Assembly (NCBI GenBank): GCA_015501075.1
Contig: JADNYJ010000114.1
Span: 1 to 64,000 of the forward strand
Origin: Gymnopilus junonius
Taxonomy: Eukaryota > Basidiomycota > Agaricomycetes > Agaricales > Galerinaceae
DNA length: 64,000 nt
Direction: 5' to 3'
Below the pieces are notes generated by a model. It was not told the origin of the DNA. It did not search any database and saw only the letters and a list, made by a program, of their open reading frames with translations. The position numbers and the translations under genes were made by a program. Every line of letters begins with the position of its first letter. Position 1 is the stretch's first letter. Shown piece after piece: positions 11,720-23,521 of the stretch.

Positions 11720-12355
11720 ATGTTCATTCCACTTCCATCTGCAGACGTCTGTGACCAGACTTCTCCCAGCTCCCTGAAGATCGCACAGACAGTGTCACGC
11801 ACATGGTACAACCATGACCCCAGCTTCTGGTTCATTGTCCCAGAAAGAGTATCCTTCCATCCACATGGCAAGGGAATGATTAGCTCACCTTATACGGTAT
11901 TCTCTCAAAATGGAACATCCGAAGAAACCATGAGCCAAGGTTTCAAGGGGAGACTTGCTCGCGATGGGCCACTCGGAATGGAAGGGATGGACGATCATGC
12001 TTCGTTTGATATGATTCCGATGCTGATCAGGTCGGAAGAAGCGTGGATACCGAAGACATGGACTGGAGGGTTCATTCCATCGTACATCCACCTCGACCTA
12101 CTGCTTTACCATCGTACTGCTCTCATTAACACCTTCGAGAAAAGCCGATGTGGATAACGTGTGGATACTTCCACCCAGACCCAATTCCTGATGTCAAAAT
12201 CAGTTTGGATTACATGTACGCGTTGTATGATACCCAGAGCTTCAAGGACGCGAATGGATTAAAGGCTGGCAATCAGACCGTATCTATTTTCGTGTCCATT
12301 CCCCTTACCTCAGAGGAGGGAAAGTCCGACTCTTTGAAGAAGGTTACATGGTGAT
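11720..12355 (+). CDS. Uncharacterised open frames, possibly one interrupted gene
   Basis: Not recognised. Two plus-strand frames, 11720-12157 (146 codons, starting ATG) and 12148-12355 (69 codons), overlap by a few bases in different frames and could be one protein split by a frame change near 12150. The first has aromatic-rich sequence (TWYNHDPSFWFIVPERVSFH, WIPKTWTGGFIPSYIHLDLL), the second KISLDYMYALYDTQSFKDAN. No signal peptide or motif was recognised. It may be a degraded gene or chance. Confidence 0.25.
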
Positions 12356-13217
12356 CAGGTATATAATGCGCATCCCGAGGTAGAGAAGAATCGGTTTTCC
12401 AGTTAATCTAAAGAAATTTGTTGACAATTTGCCCAACTCAAGACTTACAGCGTTCTTGAATTTCATTGGGTATAATCCATGGATAACGGGCCTAGAAGCG
12501 CTGGCGGGTTCACAACCAGTTCATAATAAAAGGATATGAACCAGACCTGAAAGTAAGTGTGGATGTTGAACGTTGAACGATGGGAGTCGGAGGGGACGGC
12601 GGGACGCGACCGTGATGTAATCAGGTTCACGTGATGAAAACGGGCGATGACGCAGCACGCTTGCTGAATTTCTCTCTACTTCGACCTACATGTATTAGGG
12701 CTATACATGATGCATGATACCTGATGTTCCACTCTATGAGGCTCTGTGGAAAGGTAATTAGGCCGCATTTCTGAGATGCCCGCATTCCTGATGCGCAGAA
12801 CGGATTGGGATTTTAGTGCGTTTATTCGGATTCCACATAATATCTGCTCTTCCACTGCTAATGAGTACCCATGCATCCATAGAAACCAGTTGGAATAAAA
12901 TTGCGCGAGCATAGGCTGGAAATCTACGCACGGGCTAAGGCTTGGAGCAAGGAAACTCCCAGCTGGATTGGTTTTTATCCAAGCAACTGCATGCCACGGG
13001 TCTGGGGGTGAGTATATTTTTATAGATGATATCATGATGTGGGTTGTTCTCAAAACCTCCGTAGTTCGAACGCTATATTTAGTGTCTACCAAGGCCTAGG
13101 TGGCCACTACACATGGAGAAGACGAGGAGAAATGTCAAATCCGATACGGCGAAAAGTGACATCGTCACAGGTTCAGGTGTTCCTTAGCCCGCTACTCTGA
13201 TCATCTCCGTTCAGTTC
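12356..13217. other. Intergenic, no convincing gene
   Basis: A 138-codon minus-strand frame (12676-13092) has no recognisable motif and no supporting introns; it is treated as chance. The rest is probably upstream sequence of the GH79 gene. Confidence 0.4.
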
Positions 13218-13255
13218 TCTGCGCTCCTCTGCGCTCCTCTGCGCTCCTCTGCGCT
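13218..13255 (+). repeat. Tandem repeat, unit TCTGCGCTCC, 3.8 copies
   Basis: Perfect 10-base direct repeats about 75-115 bases upstream of the GH79 start codon, in its probable promoter or 5' UTR. Confidence 0.85.
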
Positions 13256-13331
13256 TAGAAACCCTAGACGCGTCCTTGACACTCCTCTGTCCTGGTCAAG
13301 CTACATCGTGGCACCAACGACCAATGCGAGG

Positions 13332-15737
13332 ATGAACAAGGCGAACTCCGGCATGCTTTTTTCCTTGATCTTTCTTTCGATCCTACATAGCTGCGCATCT
13401 CAGGTTACGGTTTACTATCTGTATGGGACCCAGGCTACGATGGCGCCAGCTGTGCAGACGACAGTTAATGCAGCCGGTAACTGTACTGGTCCCTGGGCAT
13501 ATTGTTTGGCCACTCTCAGCGCACCCCCTCCACCCGGTCCAACTGCGTTACCGCCAACGTTTACGTTAGAGACCACGAACGCTGTACCTCAAAATGCATC
13601 CGTCGCCCAGAATGGATCATTCTTTGGGTTTTCGATAGAGATGTCAGTGGTGAACCAAGTCAGTGAGTGCCATTTTCCTGTAGCTTCTAGTGAATATCCT
13701 TATTTATCGGGATTTAAGTCGGATTTAATTCGTATGCGGCTACTATTTTGAAGGGCGACATTACCAGCATTACTGACGCAATGTGGCAGGACTGTTCTTT
13801 ATGTCCCTTTCCTCAACCTCATGGCCAACCTCCAGCAGCGTATTGGACGCATTAATATCCGTGTGGGAGGAAATACTCAGGAAACCGCCACTTTAGTGCC
13901 GAGCATTCCAAACGGTAAAATTCTTCAGAAGGACAAGACCGACACGAGTAACCCCGTGCGTCATGATTGTCGCTATGATGTTTTTCTATTTTTTTTTTGA
14001 CTTGAAGCGATTAGACGGACACGCCGCCCTTGGTATTCACGGCAGATCTCCTCTACATGCTCCGCAATGTGTCAGATCTGGTCAACGTTGGGTGGTACCT
14101 AGGTGTACCCTTTAACGACACTTCTCACTTTCGCCTAGAAATCGTCGAACAGGGCCAGACTATCCTTGGAGACTACTTGATTGGCCTGCAAGTAGGGAAT
14201 GAACCTGACTTGTACGCTAATCATAGCCATCGGCCTCCAGTACGTCCTTTCCATGCGGAATACCTTGATCAGTTTTCTTATTTCTTTAGAGCTACGGTCC
14301 ACAAGATTACTCCAATGACTTTGGACTCATGGTGACGGCATTGAATCAAGACTCGTTGCTCACACAGCGCACCCGTAATCTCCTGCTCGGACCTAGTATT
14401 CAAGTCCTCTGGACGCCTGAAGAAGTTTGGAATACCGGCTTCGTTTCTACTTATAGCCAGGAGCTAGCTTATTTGGCGGTCGAGCGGTAAGTCTTCTTAA
14501 TCTGCGGTAGATAGCGCAATTAAATCGCAATTAGGTACCCAACCGATAATTGCGCTGTCGCCTTCCCCAACTCCGGAGATACATTCCATGACCCCCAGAC
14601 AACGTTCCCTCAATTCCTTACACACAATAGCGCCGTAAGCACAGTCCAAGCATATCTGAACTCAACCGCATTTGCCCTCCAAAATAACAAGCACCTGCTC
14701 ATGTTCGAGACTAACACCGCCTCCTGTGGAGGATTCCCTGGAATCAGCAATTCATTTGGAGCCGCGCTTTGGGGAGTGGATTATGCTTTGCAGATGGCCG
14801 CTGTGAACTTTGGTGGGGCTTTGTTTCCTGTCGGTGGAGAAAGTACAGCATATAATGCGTTTACTCGTGAGTTTCTCTCCTGATACATACCTTCCTTGCC
14901 ACTGTTACTGGCGATGTGCTGAACCAATTTGGGTTTGCTAGCACCGCCCACCAATCAATCCACAGTTCTACAGTGGACTGTCGGACCGATATACTACGCT
15001 GCTCTCGTTGTTGCTGAAGCCCTTGGTGCGACCAACACGTCGCAAGTCATGGATCTCGGAGCGAACGGTGCAAACCAATTCACGCCAGCATATGGAATCT
15101 GGGAAAATGGAGCTCTTGCTCGGGTGGTTCTCATCAACCTCGCATCGGACAATTCAGGACAGAGCGACATTTTCGTGAACTTGGCCATGTCCGATGCTCA
15201 GATGCCGTCGCAGGTCCAGGTTAAGTACGTTTATCCATTAACCTTCATATTTCACTCAGAAACGAATCAAATTTTCATCGCTATAGATACCTCTTATCTT
15301 CCAGTGTTTCGGATGTAGCCAATTTCACTTGGGCTGGACAGACTTTTGGTAACGCTTTCTCTTCTGACGGTCGTCCAGTCGGTCAAGAAAATGTCACCTC
15401 ACCCCCATGTTCTATTGGAAGCTGCACCATCCACGTCCCAGCTCTAGGGGCCGCTATAGTCTTTTTAAATGGCCTGGACGAGACCGAGAGTGGTCCTAGC
15501 ACTACCTTCTCGACAACAACGCACACGAAGACGCGGAATACTGCCACGGTCGCTCCTGGTGTGTTGGAAACTTCAAATGGACACAGTGGCTCGACGTTGA
15601 AGCTGGCTAGTACCGATGCGGATGGGTCAAAAAACGGTGCGATGGCCAAGGGCGGAGCAATGTTTGGTTTGACTCTGGTCAGTGCTGTGATGATTGTAGC
15701 TGGATGGGTTACGTTGGGGCCCTATATCTTCATGTGA
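13332..15737 (+). CDS. Glycoside hydrolase family 79 (beta-glucuronidase-like), secreted
   Basis: GH79 enzymes release glucuronic acid from arabinogalactan-type glycans outside the cell. The start at 13332 gives a signal peptide (GMLFSLIFLSILHSCAS); an earlier in-frame GTG at 13308 is not needed. Exons are about 13332-13662, 13790-13955, 14015-14239, 14290-14486, 14535-14866, 14942-15224 and 15287-15737. Family landmarks are SFFGFSIEMS, INIRVGGNTQETA, the proposed acid/base GLQVGNEPDLYANH and the proposed nucleophile MFETNTASCGG, followed by the GH79 C-terminal beta domain (RVVLINLASD). The C-terminus has a Ser/Thr-rich linker and a hydrophobic tail (LTLVSAVMIVAGWVTLG), which suggests a membrane or GPI anchor. 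The exon 1/2 junction near 13662-13790 is uncertain in phase: a few codons or a micro-exon may be missing. Otherwise it looks intact. Confidence 0.88.
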
Positions 15738-16625
15738 ATGTTGTACTTTTAAATGGACGTTGATTGGTATCTTCTTTTTTAATTCTCTTGAACTGTGCTA
15801 AGACTCTCACCGTGGTAACCTTTGGTGCGTTCAATACTGTACTGCCTATGGGTGCTTTCTTTTAAATCTGAAACGACAATCTGATATATACTAATAGCGT
15901 GCTTCCGTAGGATCCTTTGCTGGAAGTCAAATCAGATCACCCATTTTTTTTCTCATGAACACGGGCCATATGCGTAAGGATGCTTGATCTTGACTCATTT
16001 TCTTCCATGGGCAATAAATGCCATTTTAAGCCGTCTATCGTCATCAAATGACAGTTCTCTATGCTTTAATTGACAGTTTTGCCGCAATCCTTCTGAAGTA
16101 CGTCCGCAATGTTTTTCATCATCATGATACCCTCAATTAGATATTGATGCACCAGATAGAAAATAGCTAGTCTTGTGCTCGAAATAAGCCGAAACTGCAT
16201 AACATGACTTTGTCAAGATCAAGATCTCACGGTACATCAAGAAGAGAAGACAAAAGCATGGTACGTCCTCAAGGGGATCATTCCGCGCGGATGCAAATCA
16301 TCTAAACTGCCTTCCGGCATCCCCTCATGGAGCCAACATTCGTTGTCATTGATTCTATCAAAAGCAGAATTGATCAGAACTGACAACTAAGGGATGGAAG
16401 GATCCGCATACCCCTTTTCCACTGCCTTTTCAATATCCGCGGACCGTTATATCGCATTTATAAGCATAAATAGTCACCCGTGTCGAGGCGTTATTTCAAG
16501 CCACAGCAGTGGACTACTATCACTCAAAGATGGTTTCTCACCCCTACAATTCAGTCGTATAAACGGCTGAGATGTACGACTTCCCCAATTACTCATGCTG
16601 AACCCCGCCCTCGATTGCCTCGGCC
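15738..16625. other. Intergenic, no gene seen
   Basis: AT-rich 3' flank of the GH79 gene and 5' flank of the 7-TM gene. No convincing frames. Confidence 0.45.
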
Positions 16626-18118
16626 ATGCTTAGTATTGTCAATAAATTCCCTTTGGATGGAACACGGCTCATTGGTGTGCTACTAGAGGCTCTCAGTTAC
16701 GGTGAGCATCGATCCTCTAACCTGTCTTAAGTCATACGGCAGCTGAGAATTCGACCTAGGAATCCTCGTCGTTCTTCTTATTCTATGCCTTGCAACTTTG
16801 ATCAAACGATACAAGCTCAGGAAGGCGGTCGTTAAGCCCATTTTCCTGATTACATGTCTTCTTTTCACATTCATCAGCGGGGTACGCCGTCACATCATGG
16901 TTGCCGAAGAAAAATAGCTAATAATTTACTAAACCAAATTCTCCAGCATTTTACTTCAGAGGCGATAGAACTATACCAAGCTTTTATTCCTCCAAGCAAT
17001 GCGTCGTACTGTGTCCAAGGACACTTGAATCCGTTGACTCCGGCGGATGCGGCGTACCTGAACCTGGCGAATCATTATAATATCGCGGGATCTGTGTTCT
17101 TCATTGCGACTATGGTATTTGGAGATTGGTTTCTGGTGCGTAGGCGTGATGTTTTGACCCTTTTACTAAGAAATTCCCAAAGCTTAAAGGTCCTTTCGAA
17201 GACATATAGGTTATATGTTGTGTGGGGTAGAAATATTATCATTAGCATTCCACCGGCGCTGTTCAGCATTGGTGCTCTTGGTGAGAGTCCATTCCAAAAT
17301 TTAAAGTACGAAAGATAATCTCACCTGAATTCAAAACAACAGTGTGCGGGTCAGCAGTCGGCTACTTGTTCAGTCGAGCTGATCCTACTGTATTTACGTT
17401 TGCGGACAAATGGATAACAGCGACGTTTTCTCTGTCTGTAGGGTACGTGTAAAGTATATTACACGCACTCGGATGCACTCTTACTTTCTCTTTTCTTCCC
17501 CAGTTGTAATATCTATTCGACCTGTGCGTCTGGACCTTTACTATGTATTATAATTTGCCACCGTATTTTAATCCCCATCCCTAGTTTTAATCGCCTTCAA
17601 GCTCATCGGACCTTGGCGTCAATTCCGCATCTATGGGCTTCGAGTGAGTTTTTTAACCACGATTCCTTGTTCGGGAAATTTATCTTCTGTCTCTTTCAGA
17701 GACGAGTTCTGGAAGTCTTAATCCAGAGTGCGGCCTTATATTGGTTCGTATCTCCTGTCTTTGGAGTAATGGGTAGGTAGTGAATATAAATATCAGCGCG
17801 TTAGCCATCTTGGTCCTCTCATTTTCACTTGCATCGACGAACTTGGTTTACATCGCCACACCTTTAGTGAGTCATGAGTGGTTATCTTCTGCCACTAGAT
17901 TGACCAACATACCATTTCTAGTTTAACCCAGTCATTGTATGTTCTCTACTTCATTTTTGGGCGATTTGTGTTATGCATTCTGAAGCTCCTTGATTTAGGG
18001 TATAAATTTTTGCTTGATCGTTATCCGGACTCACCGTAGTGTATCGGATGTATGCGTTATCCGAACACCATCCGAACGAATTCTCTTTTCTGACTCGGCA
18101 ACATCGACGGATGTATGA
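16626..18118 (+). CDS. Agaricomycete 7-TM integral membrane protein
   Basis: A multi-exon gene whose parts match the common uncharacterised 7-TM family of mushroom genomes. The start ATG gives FPLDGTRLIGVLLEALSYG, the usual N-terminus before the first intron (donor after 16701). Later exons encode TM1 (GILVVLLILCLATLI), TM2, a loop with SEAIELYQAFIP, TM3 (AGSVFFIATMVFGDWFL), the family motif YRLYVVWGRNIII, TM5, a CNIYST...IICHRI segment, QSAALYW, and the last span (ALAILVLSFSLASTNLVYIA) with FNPVIGINFCLIVIRTHRS before TGA at 18116-18118. Introns are 45-65 bases with good donors. The junction near 17646-17700 could not be fixed in phase. Ligand and function are unknown; members are thought to sit in the plasma membrane. 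Confidence 0.75.
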
Positions 18119-19160
18119 CCAAATCAAAAAAGAAAATTGTAAATTTACAATACTGTTGAATAATGAAGAGCATAATCATAATGGCGATCTTGAGTTCCAT
18201 TGTCCCTACCTCTTTTTGGAAAGTCCACTCGCCTCTTTTTGCCTTTGTCCCAAATCAATAACAAAGGCATCCGAAAATTTTCGAGTTAGCAACTCATTTC
18301 AGGCATTGTTCTCCATTTTCGGACATCCTTGAAAATGTATTTAATCTGGGGTTTCTGGCGGCACTGTGCTCTCACCCCACGCTGAGTGCTGGTGTTCAAG
18401 GCTCAAAGACGTGAATTGTTTGGATCGTGAAGGGAATGTCTATCTGTCTATCTCGGTGAGTGTATACTTGTTTAGAGTTCTTCAACCTTCCCTTCTGTCT
18501 CTTTGGCCGCTTTGCGTCCTATTCGTACAACCACCTCAGGGTTCTATTGGTATCATCCCCTCTGGTTTGTTGACCTAAGATTAAGACCATGAGGTACTCT
18601 ATTCTTTTCTTCCGCAATCAATGCGACGCAAAGAAGTGACTGGTCTTATATCTGGGAATAAGCTACGGGGGTATACACCGTTGACCCTTTTGCTGGTGTC
18701 TATTTTCATTACCAAACTGGTTCGTTTCATAACTTTGGAACATTTATTGTACAAGTAGCTAATCAAGAGAGCGAGTTCAATATGGAGACAGCTTCTATCC
18801 TCTGAAGGTAGTCTGATCACTAATACACTAACTTCAATATAGATTAAGGCTCTTTCCTGGAGGAGGGTAACAACCACGACGAGGGCCTCGGCTTCTCGTT
18901 ACACATATATTCTGTGGTACCCCTGTGCATTAGTTGTGTAATTTTATTCTTCGCCGTTGGGTGCGATTGCTCCATTTTCGGTCGTTCTATAATCCAGGCG
19001 GGAATTGCAGTATCTTCAAGTTTGGAAATTCGTCAAATAGACACTGTCTTTTTTGGAGCATTTGTTCCGAGTGTGTTCACCATCGGCTTCTCCTTACTAA
19101 TCACCTTGCTTACGTAGTGAATATAACCTGAAGGGTTAGAATATTATCCAACACCCATTT
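18119..19160. other. Intergenic, possibly remnants
   Basis: Several short hydrophobic frames (for example 18914-19117) could come from an old membrane-protein gene, but no consistent gene model could be built. Confidence 0.3.
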
Positions 19161-19660
19161 CAGTTGGCTGGCACGCGAGTACTGTACCATTCCGACCGAC
19201 TCTTCGGTCATGCGTCACTAAGCCACCCGAAGAGAAGAGATTCCCCCATTTGTCACGCGTCATCGAGGGTTCCGAAGAAGGTGACAGCCCAAAAGAAAAA
19301 AAGGTCAAAACGGCCTCAAAAATCGTCAAAAAATCTCAAAAAAATTCCTGTATCTGCCTAGAGTTTTACATAGACCATAAAGACCCAATTCAACCATCAG
19401 TATCATTCTCTTCGTCAGCGTGATCATGCCATCGATCCTTGTCATAACGAACATATTTTTTTACTACCAATTTCTCAATTACAATTCGATATTTCGCTAT
19501 TTCAAATCATCTACCAAAAGTTCCAACTGGCCGAAGAGTTTTGCCTCTTCGTCATGCGTCCCAGGCACCCTAGAAGAGCCGAAGAGTTGGCCAAAAATGG
19601 TCACACGTCATCCAGCCGAAGGGGTGGTCGGAATGGTACAGTAGCGTGAATCGCCTGTGC
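19161..19660. mobile_element. MITE-like non-autonomous element with terminal inverted repeats
   Basis: The ends are inverted copies. ACTGTACCATTCCGACC at 19181-19197 has its exact 17-base reverse complement at 19626-19642, and similarity continues outward (GGC...CACGC) and inward (CTCTTCGG/CCGAAGAG blocks). The interior of about 400 bases has no coding frame and several more inverted CCGAAGAG motifs that could form internal hairpins. Size, lack of coding and TIRs fit a MITE. Exact ends and target-site duplication could not be fixed. Confidence 0.65.
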
Positions 19661-20548
19661 TATGGTCGAAGGCGGCCCGGGGTGGCTCGTACTCAGACTA
19701 TTCTGTAGTTGCTAAGATAATAAGTGACTTTCGCTATTTAAGTCTATTTCACTTATTCTATGTATGTCGTATTTAAACTTTGAATGTGAACGACGAACTG
19801 CAATCCACTTGCGGATAAGCCCCTAATCGCGTGTACCCTAATCACGTGGCGAGATCTCAATGCACGGACCTTCCTAATGTCGCTGTCACTCTGCGTACTG
19901 CCTCTTACGTTGGTATTCTTCCACTACCTACCCGTTCGCCTCGCGCTTGACCATAACTTTTGTCAATTCGGGCCTTGAATTTGGTTACACACATCGAGCC
20001 TTTGTAAAATGTGCCTCGGGCCCTTTACCGTCTACAATCAAAAGATGATCATCTATGAGGCCTTTGAACGCTGAACCAGTTCGTCCTCCATGTGAATTGT
20101 GATTCTCACGGGGGTCACGCGGCCCTCCGCTTTCGTTGCCGAAAATGCTCGCGTTCAAAAATCCGAGTCGTTCTTTCTTACTTTACATCCCCATTCCCCC
20201 ACAATTTCCTCTGAGTGCCTTTCCTCAGCTAGGTTCAGATACAAGGACTGCTGTGATCGGGCTCATCTAACTGGTCTCAACTTGGAACGTTTCTGGTTTC
20301 CTGTGGGTCTCAACTCAGGTTGAACTTGATTCGGAAAAATACTATTGAAGCAGCCGCCTTACCTTATTTCCCGAGCTGATTGATTTTGGACTGCGCACCC
20401 CCACACACATCCGGTAAATTGGGCGTTGAAGGGGTGGGTATCTCATTCGTACTTCCCCTTTTTTCACTTCTGAACGCCAGTACTCTAAGTCTAGCTCAAC
20501 TAAACCCTCGCATTAGAATCACCTACGCGCAATTCGACTGAGTTGGAC
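19661..20548. other. Intergenic, no gene seen
   Basis: No frames with recognisable sequence. The last part is likely the promoter of the kinase-like gene. Confidence 0.4.
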
Positions 20549-20677
20549 ATGGATTCAGGAGGTGAGTGTTAATCTTGCAGTCCAAAACAGTCTCTTACAT
20601 ATTTGCTCAGATAATGTGTCCAGTCCATATCCGCCCCCTTTGGTACCTGGCCTTTGGATAAATATTATGAAGAAACT

Positions 20678-21664
20678 ATGGCACAATCGCATCCCGCTCT
20701 CATATTGACTTCTTCTCGGCTGGTCGGGATTGTCGACCAGAAATATGTTGTCAAAATACTTTTTGCGGCCTTCAAGGCAGACGACAACTCTCCGGACATT
20801 GACCCAGCCGTGGTTTCTAGTGAACTTTCGAACGAGATTAAGATGATGAAGCTCGCAGGTGATTGCTCCATTCCGCCACTTGGCAGGGTCTTTGACCAAT
20901 CAGGGAATCTGTGTGGATTCATAACGCCACTTGAAACGAGTCTTGTTTTTCCCAGCCGACTTGAGGCAACTACTCTGCCGTCAAATCTATACTCACCAGC
21001 TTCTCGAAGGACATTAATTCACGAGCTGTGTACCCTGGTCACCCGGCTCCACTCAAAAGGCGTCATCCACGGCGATATCAAGCCTACCAACTTACTTCGA
21101 TGTTCCGACGGGAAGCTCAGGTTCTGCGACTTTGAGTGTGCTGCCATCGAAGGGGAAAATGCACCGATTACTCGATTCACTGACGAATATGCTTCACCAT
21201 CGACTAACAACTGGAAGCCGACAACCGTCCTTTCTTTCGCGGACGACCTTTACTCTACAGGCATTTCCATCTGGGAAATCTATACGGGCCTCATCCCTTT
21301 CCAAGAAGTCAAGGGTTTTAGCACTGACATCGTGGCGGCAGGCGTTCGACCCGATATATCCAAGATTGATGATAGCGAGGTCGCAGACCTGGTCTTGTCA
21401 TATCTCGATCGCGGATGCGGCGACCAATCTTTAGTCGGCGGCGTAATCCGTCAGGCGAAGGAGACATGCCTTATTTTGACTGTCGCGTTCAAAGATTGTA
21501 AAACCAATCCTCTGCACACATATCAACGGGTGCTCCACTCTGTTAATTGCAGCACCGAGCCTCCTTTGGATGGCGCTTGTACAGAGGTATATAGCGTATC
21601 CGGAGTATCCTACACAGTAGATAATAGTTTGTCCTGTAGGTTGTGTGATGTAGAAAAGTTGTAA
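20678..21664 (+). CDS. Protein kinase-like protein, atypical catalytic motifs
   Basis: A single long frame with a compact kinase fold. It has a candidate beta-3 lysine in QKYVVKIL, a catalytic loop HSKGVIHGDIKPTNLL (HGD in place of HRD, with Asp, Lys and Asn kept), a metal-binding DFE in FCDFECAAIEG where DFG is usual, a degraded APE region, and helix F SFADDLYSTGISIWEIYTG. The glycine loop is not clear. About 329 residues from ATG 20678. An upstream mini-exon (ATG at 20549, GTGAGT donor at 20562) was considered, but no acceptor gives the right phase. HGD-type kinases of this kind are common in mushroom genomes and often uncharacterised. Activity is possible because the key Asp and Lys residues remain, but it may be a pseudokinase. 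Confidence 0.7.
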   Translation: MAQSHPALILTSSRLVGIVDQKYVVKILFAAFKADDNSPDIDPAVVSSELSNEIKMMKLAGDCSIPPLGRVFDQSGNLCGFITPLETSLVFPSRLEATTLPSNLYSPASRRTLIHELCTLVTRLHSKGVIHGDIKPTNLLRCSDGKLRFCDFECAAIEGENAPITRFTDEYASPSTNNWKPTTVLSFADDLYSTGISIWEIYTGLIPFQEVKGFSTDIVAAGVRPDISKIDDSEVADLVLSYLDRGCGDQSLVGGVIRQAKETCLILTVAFKDCKTNPLHTYQRVLHSVNCSTEPPLDGACTEVYSVSGVSYTVDNSLSCRLCDVEKL

Positions 21665-23300
21665 ACCTGTAGTTAACTGCTTGAGAACAAATCATTAGAT
21701 GTTCATCTTATGTATATTGTTGGGATATATGATCACCCACAAAGGTGCCTCCGATCCCGAGCGTGCGTTGAATCGGCCACTGAACCGCGTCTTCGCTGCT
21801 TTTAAAAGTTACTGCAATGCCCCGCCTGAGTTTCCCACACCTTTAAGAGAATTTTACAATACGTTTAACGAGGCCGGAGCAACTCGAAGGTTAATACGCA
21901 CTGTAGGTTTGTATCTTAAGAGTACCACAAAACTCTCAATTCCAAATAGGATCAAGTTAAGACGCTTGGGAGTCAGGTTCGAGTCGATGATGTAGCAGTC
22001 ATCACGTGGTTCCATAAGTAAGCCACACGGGTGTCCGCGGAGGTTACCCGGACTTTCCACTTCATTATCAATCTTGCCCTTGCTTGCTGCTGGCCCGTTG
22101 GATATACTCGCGTTGCAATGCAGCTGGTGTATACGACTTCACATAGGATTCAAAAGCGTTTCGTTGAAGCTTGATTGGGAGCAAAGTGAAGAGGCCTATT
22201 GGTCACTCGTGTCTAGTATGTCAACATTTTCCTCTTCAGTTGATTGCCGTTTTACCACCTTTTTTGGTGTCTTGTTCAGCCATTCCTTCTCTTCTCTGAT
22301 ACACTTGTCAGGTCTTGGTTTTTCTTTTTTGCTTTTGATTCCCTTTGCACACACTCGCCATCGGAACTTCTTTCTATCGGTCTCTGTGGGGCTTTGCTCA
22401 TTGTCGAGTTTTTTATCTCTTTTCGGCCAAAGCATCTCGTCCTGGTATTCACTGCTTCTCCGTTTTTGACTCGTTTTGGTGGTACTTATGGAGCACCCTT
22501 CAGCCTTTTTTCACTCATGTCCCTCAAAGTCACGGCTAGTATTGGGCTCTTTGGTGACACCATCACATTCTCTGGAAGAATGGGATGCGGTAGATGCGTA
22601 GCATTTCCTCGTTGCCAATTACCAATGAATGGATGAATGTGTTGTTCATGAGGATTAGCTTCGATGGAATCCCAGAGACCTGTACTTCCACTCCAATCCT
22701 ATTTTCATTTTTTCTACTGCTGGATAGCTCAACAGTGTTGTACTCGCAACTAGTACGCCCTGGACACGCAAGGGCGTGACAGCTAAGCACATGACAGCTA
22801 CAGCCGTGCGACGGCTGTTTCCAAATGTCCGAAAAAGCCACTTACTTATACATCCTACGGTCCACGCCTGCGCACTCTAGGTGTCGCCGTGGATGACTGG
22901 CGCTTATTACCCTCCAGGTGTGTATTGACGCGTCTGATTTTTCTACGAAGCCTGGACATCGGTATGACCACTCCTTCGACGTGCCTTCAACTGCTCTTAC
23001 AGCCATCCGGCCCTTCGTTAACATTATGTGCGGTGGCGTGAATAATTTCTGTCCCTGTCTTTCGTCCATAGATTGTATCCGAAGACTGGACACTTCTTGC
23101 CGATCTTGATAAATTTCCGCCCCCAATTTCATATTTTCCTGGTCATGCTTGCATTCCGACAGATTATTCCAGGCAGGAGTCTAGACCGTAACTGAATCGC
23201 CCTGTGCAACTTCCTATGGATGACGAGACTGTCCCGGCTACCTGGGTGCATTGTTCGACATATAACTGCCGTCATCTCCTTCAACGTGTTGTTCCAAAGT
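21665..23300. other. Long intergenic region, no gene supported
   Basis: Several Phe/Leu/Ser-rich frames (22074-22636) come from a pyrimidine-rich tract rather than a gene. A 98-codon frame at 21699-21995 has no recognisable motif. The last part is upstream sequence of the first hydrophobin. Confidence 0.4.
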
Positions 23301-23312
23301 CAGCATTCCATG

Positions 23313-23334
23313 CTCATGCGATGTCTATCGTGGA
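23313..23334 (+). promoter_or_regulatory. Shared hydrophobin upstream element, copy 1
   Basis: A 22-base segment beginning CTCATGCGATGTC and ending TCGTGGA, 188 bases upstream of the first hydrophobin ATG. The same segment with two differences lies 222 bases upstream of the second. It could be a conserved promoter element or simply remnant similarity from the gene duplication. Confidence 0.5.
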
Positions 23335-23521
23335 AAGCTCACAGTGTGCTATCGGATTTCGACTGATAATAATTCGCTAGCATGCACTCATGGAGTAAGT
23401 TGAAACCGAAGGTTTACGACATCGATGAGCTAGTAATTACAGTGCGTATAAGAACCAGCGTAAAGATGACCCTGATTTCTAGTTGCTTCTACAGTTCTAC
23501 TCTAGCTCTCAAGTTTCCACC

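Noticed and set aside
12676..13092. A 138-codon minus-strand frame
   Set aside because: No motif; sequence looks random and overlaps the probable GH79 promoter.
21940..22010. tRNA-like stretch with GGTTCGAGTC
   Set aside because: No cloverleaf could be formed around it.
22074..22636. Overlapping Phe/Leu/Ser-rich frames that look like membrane proteins
   Set aside because: They are three frames of one pyrimidine-rich tract, without family motif, splice sites or consistent start.
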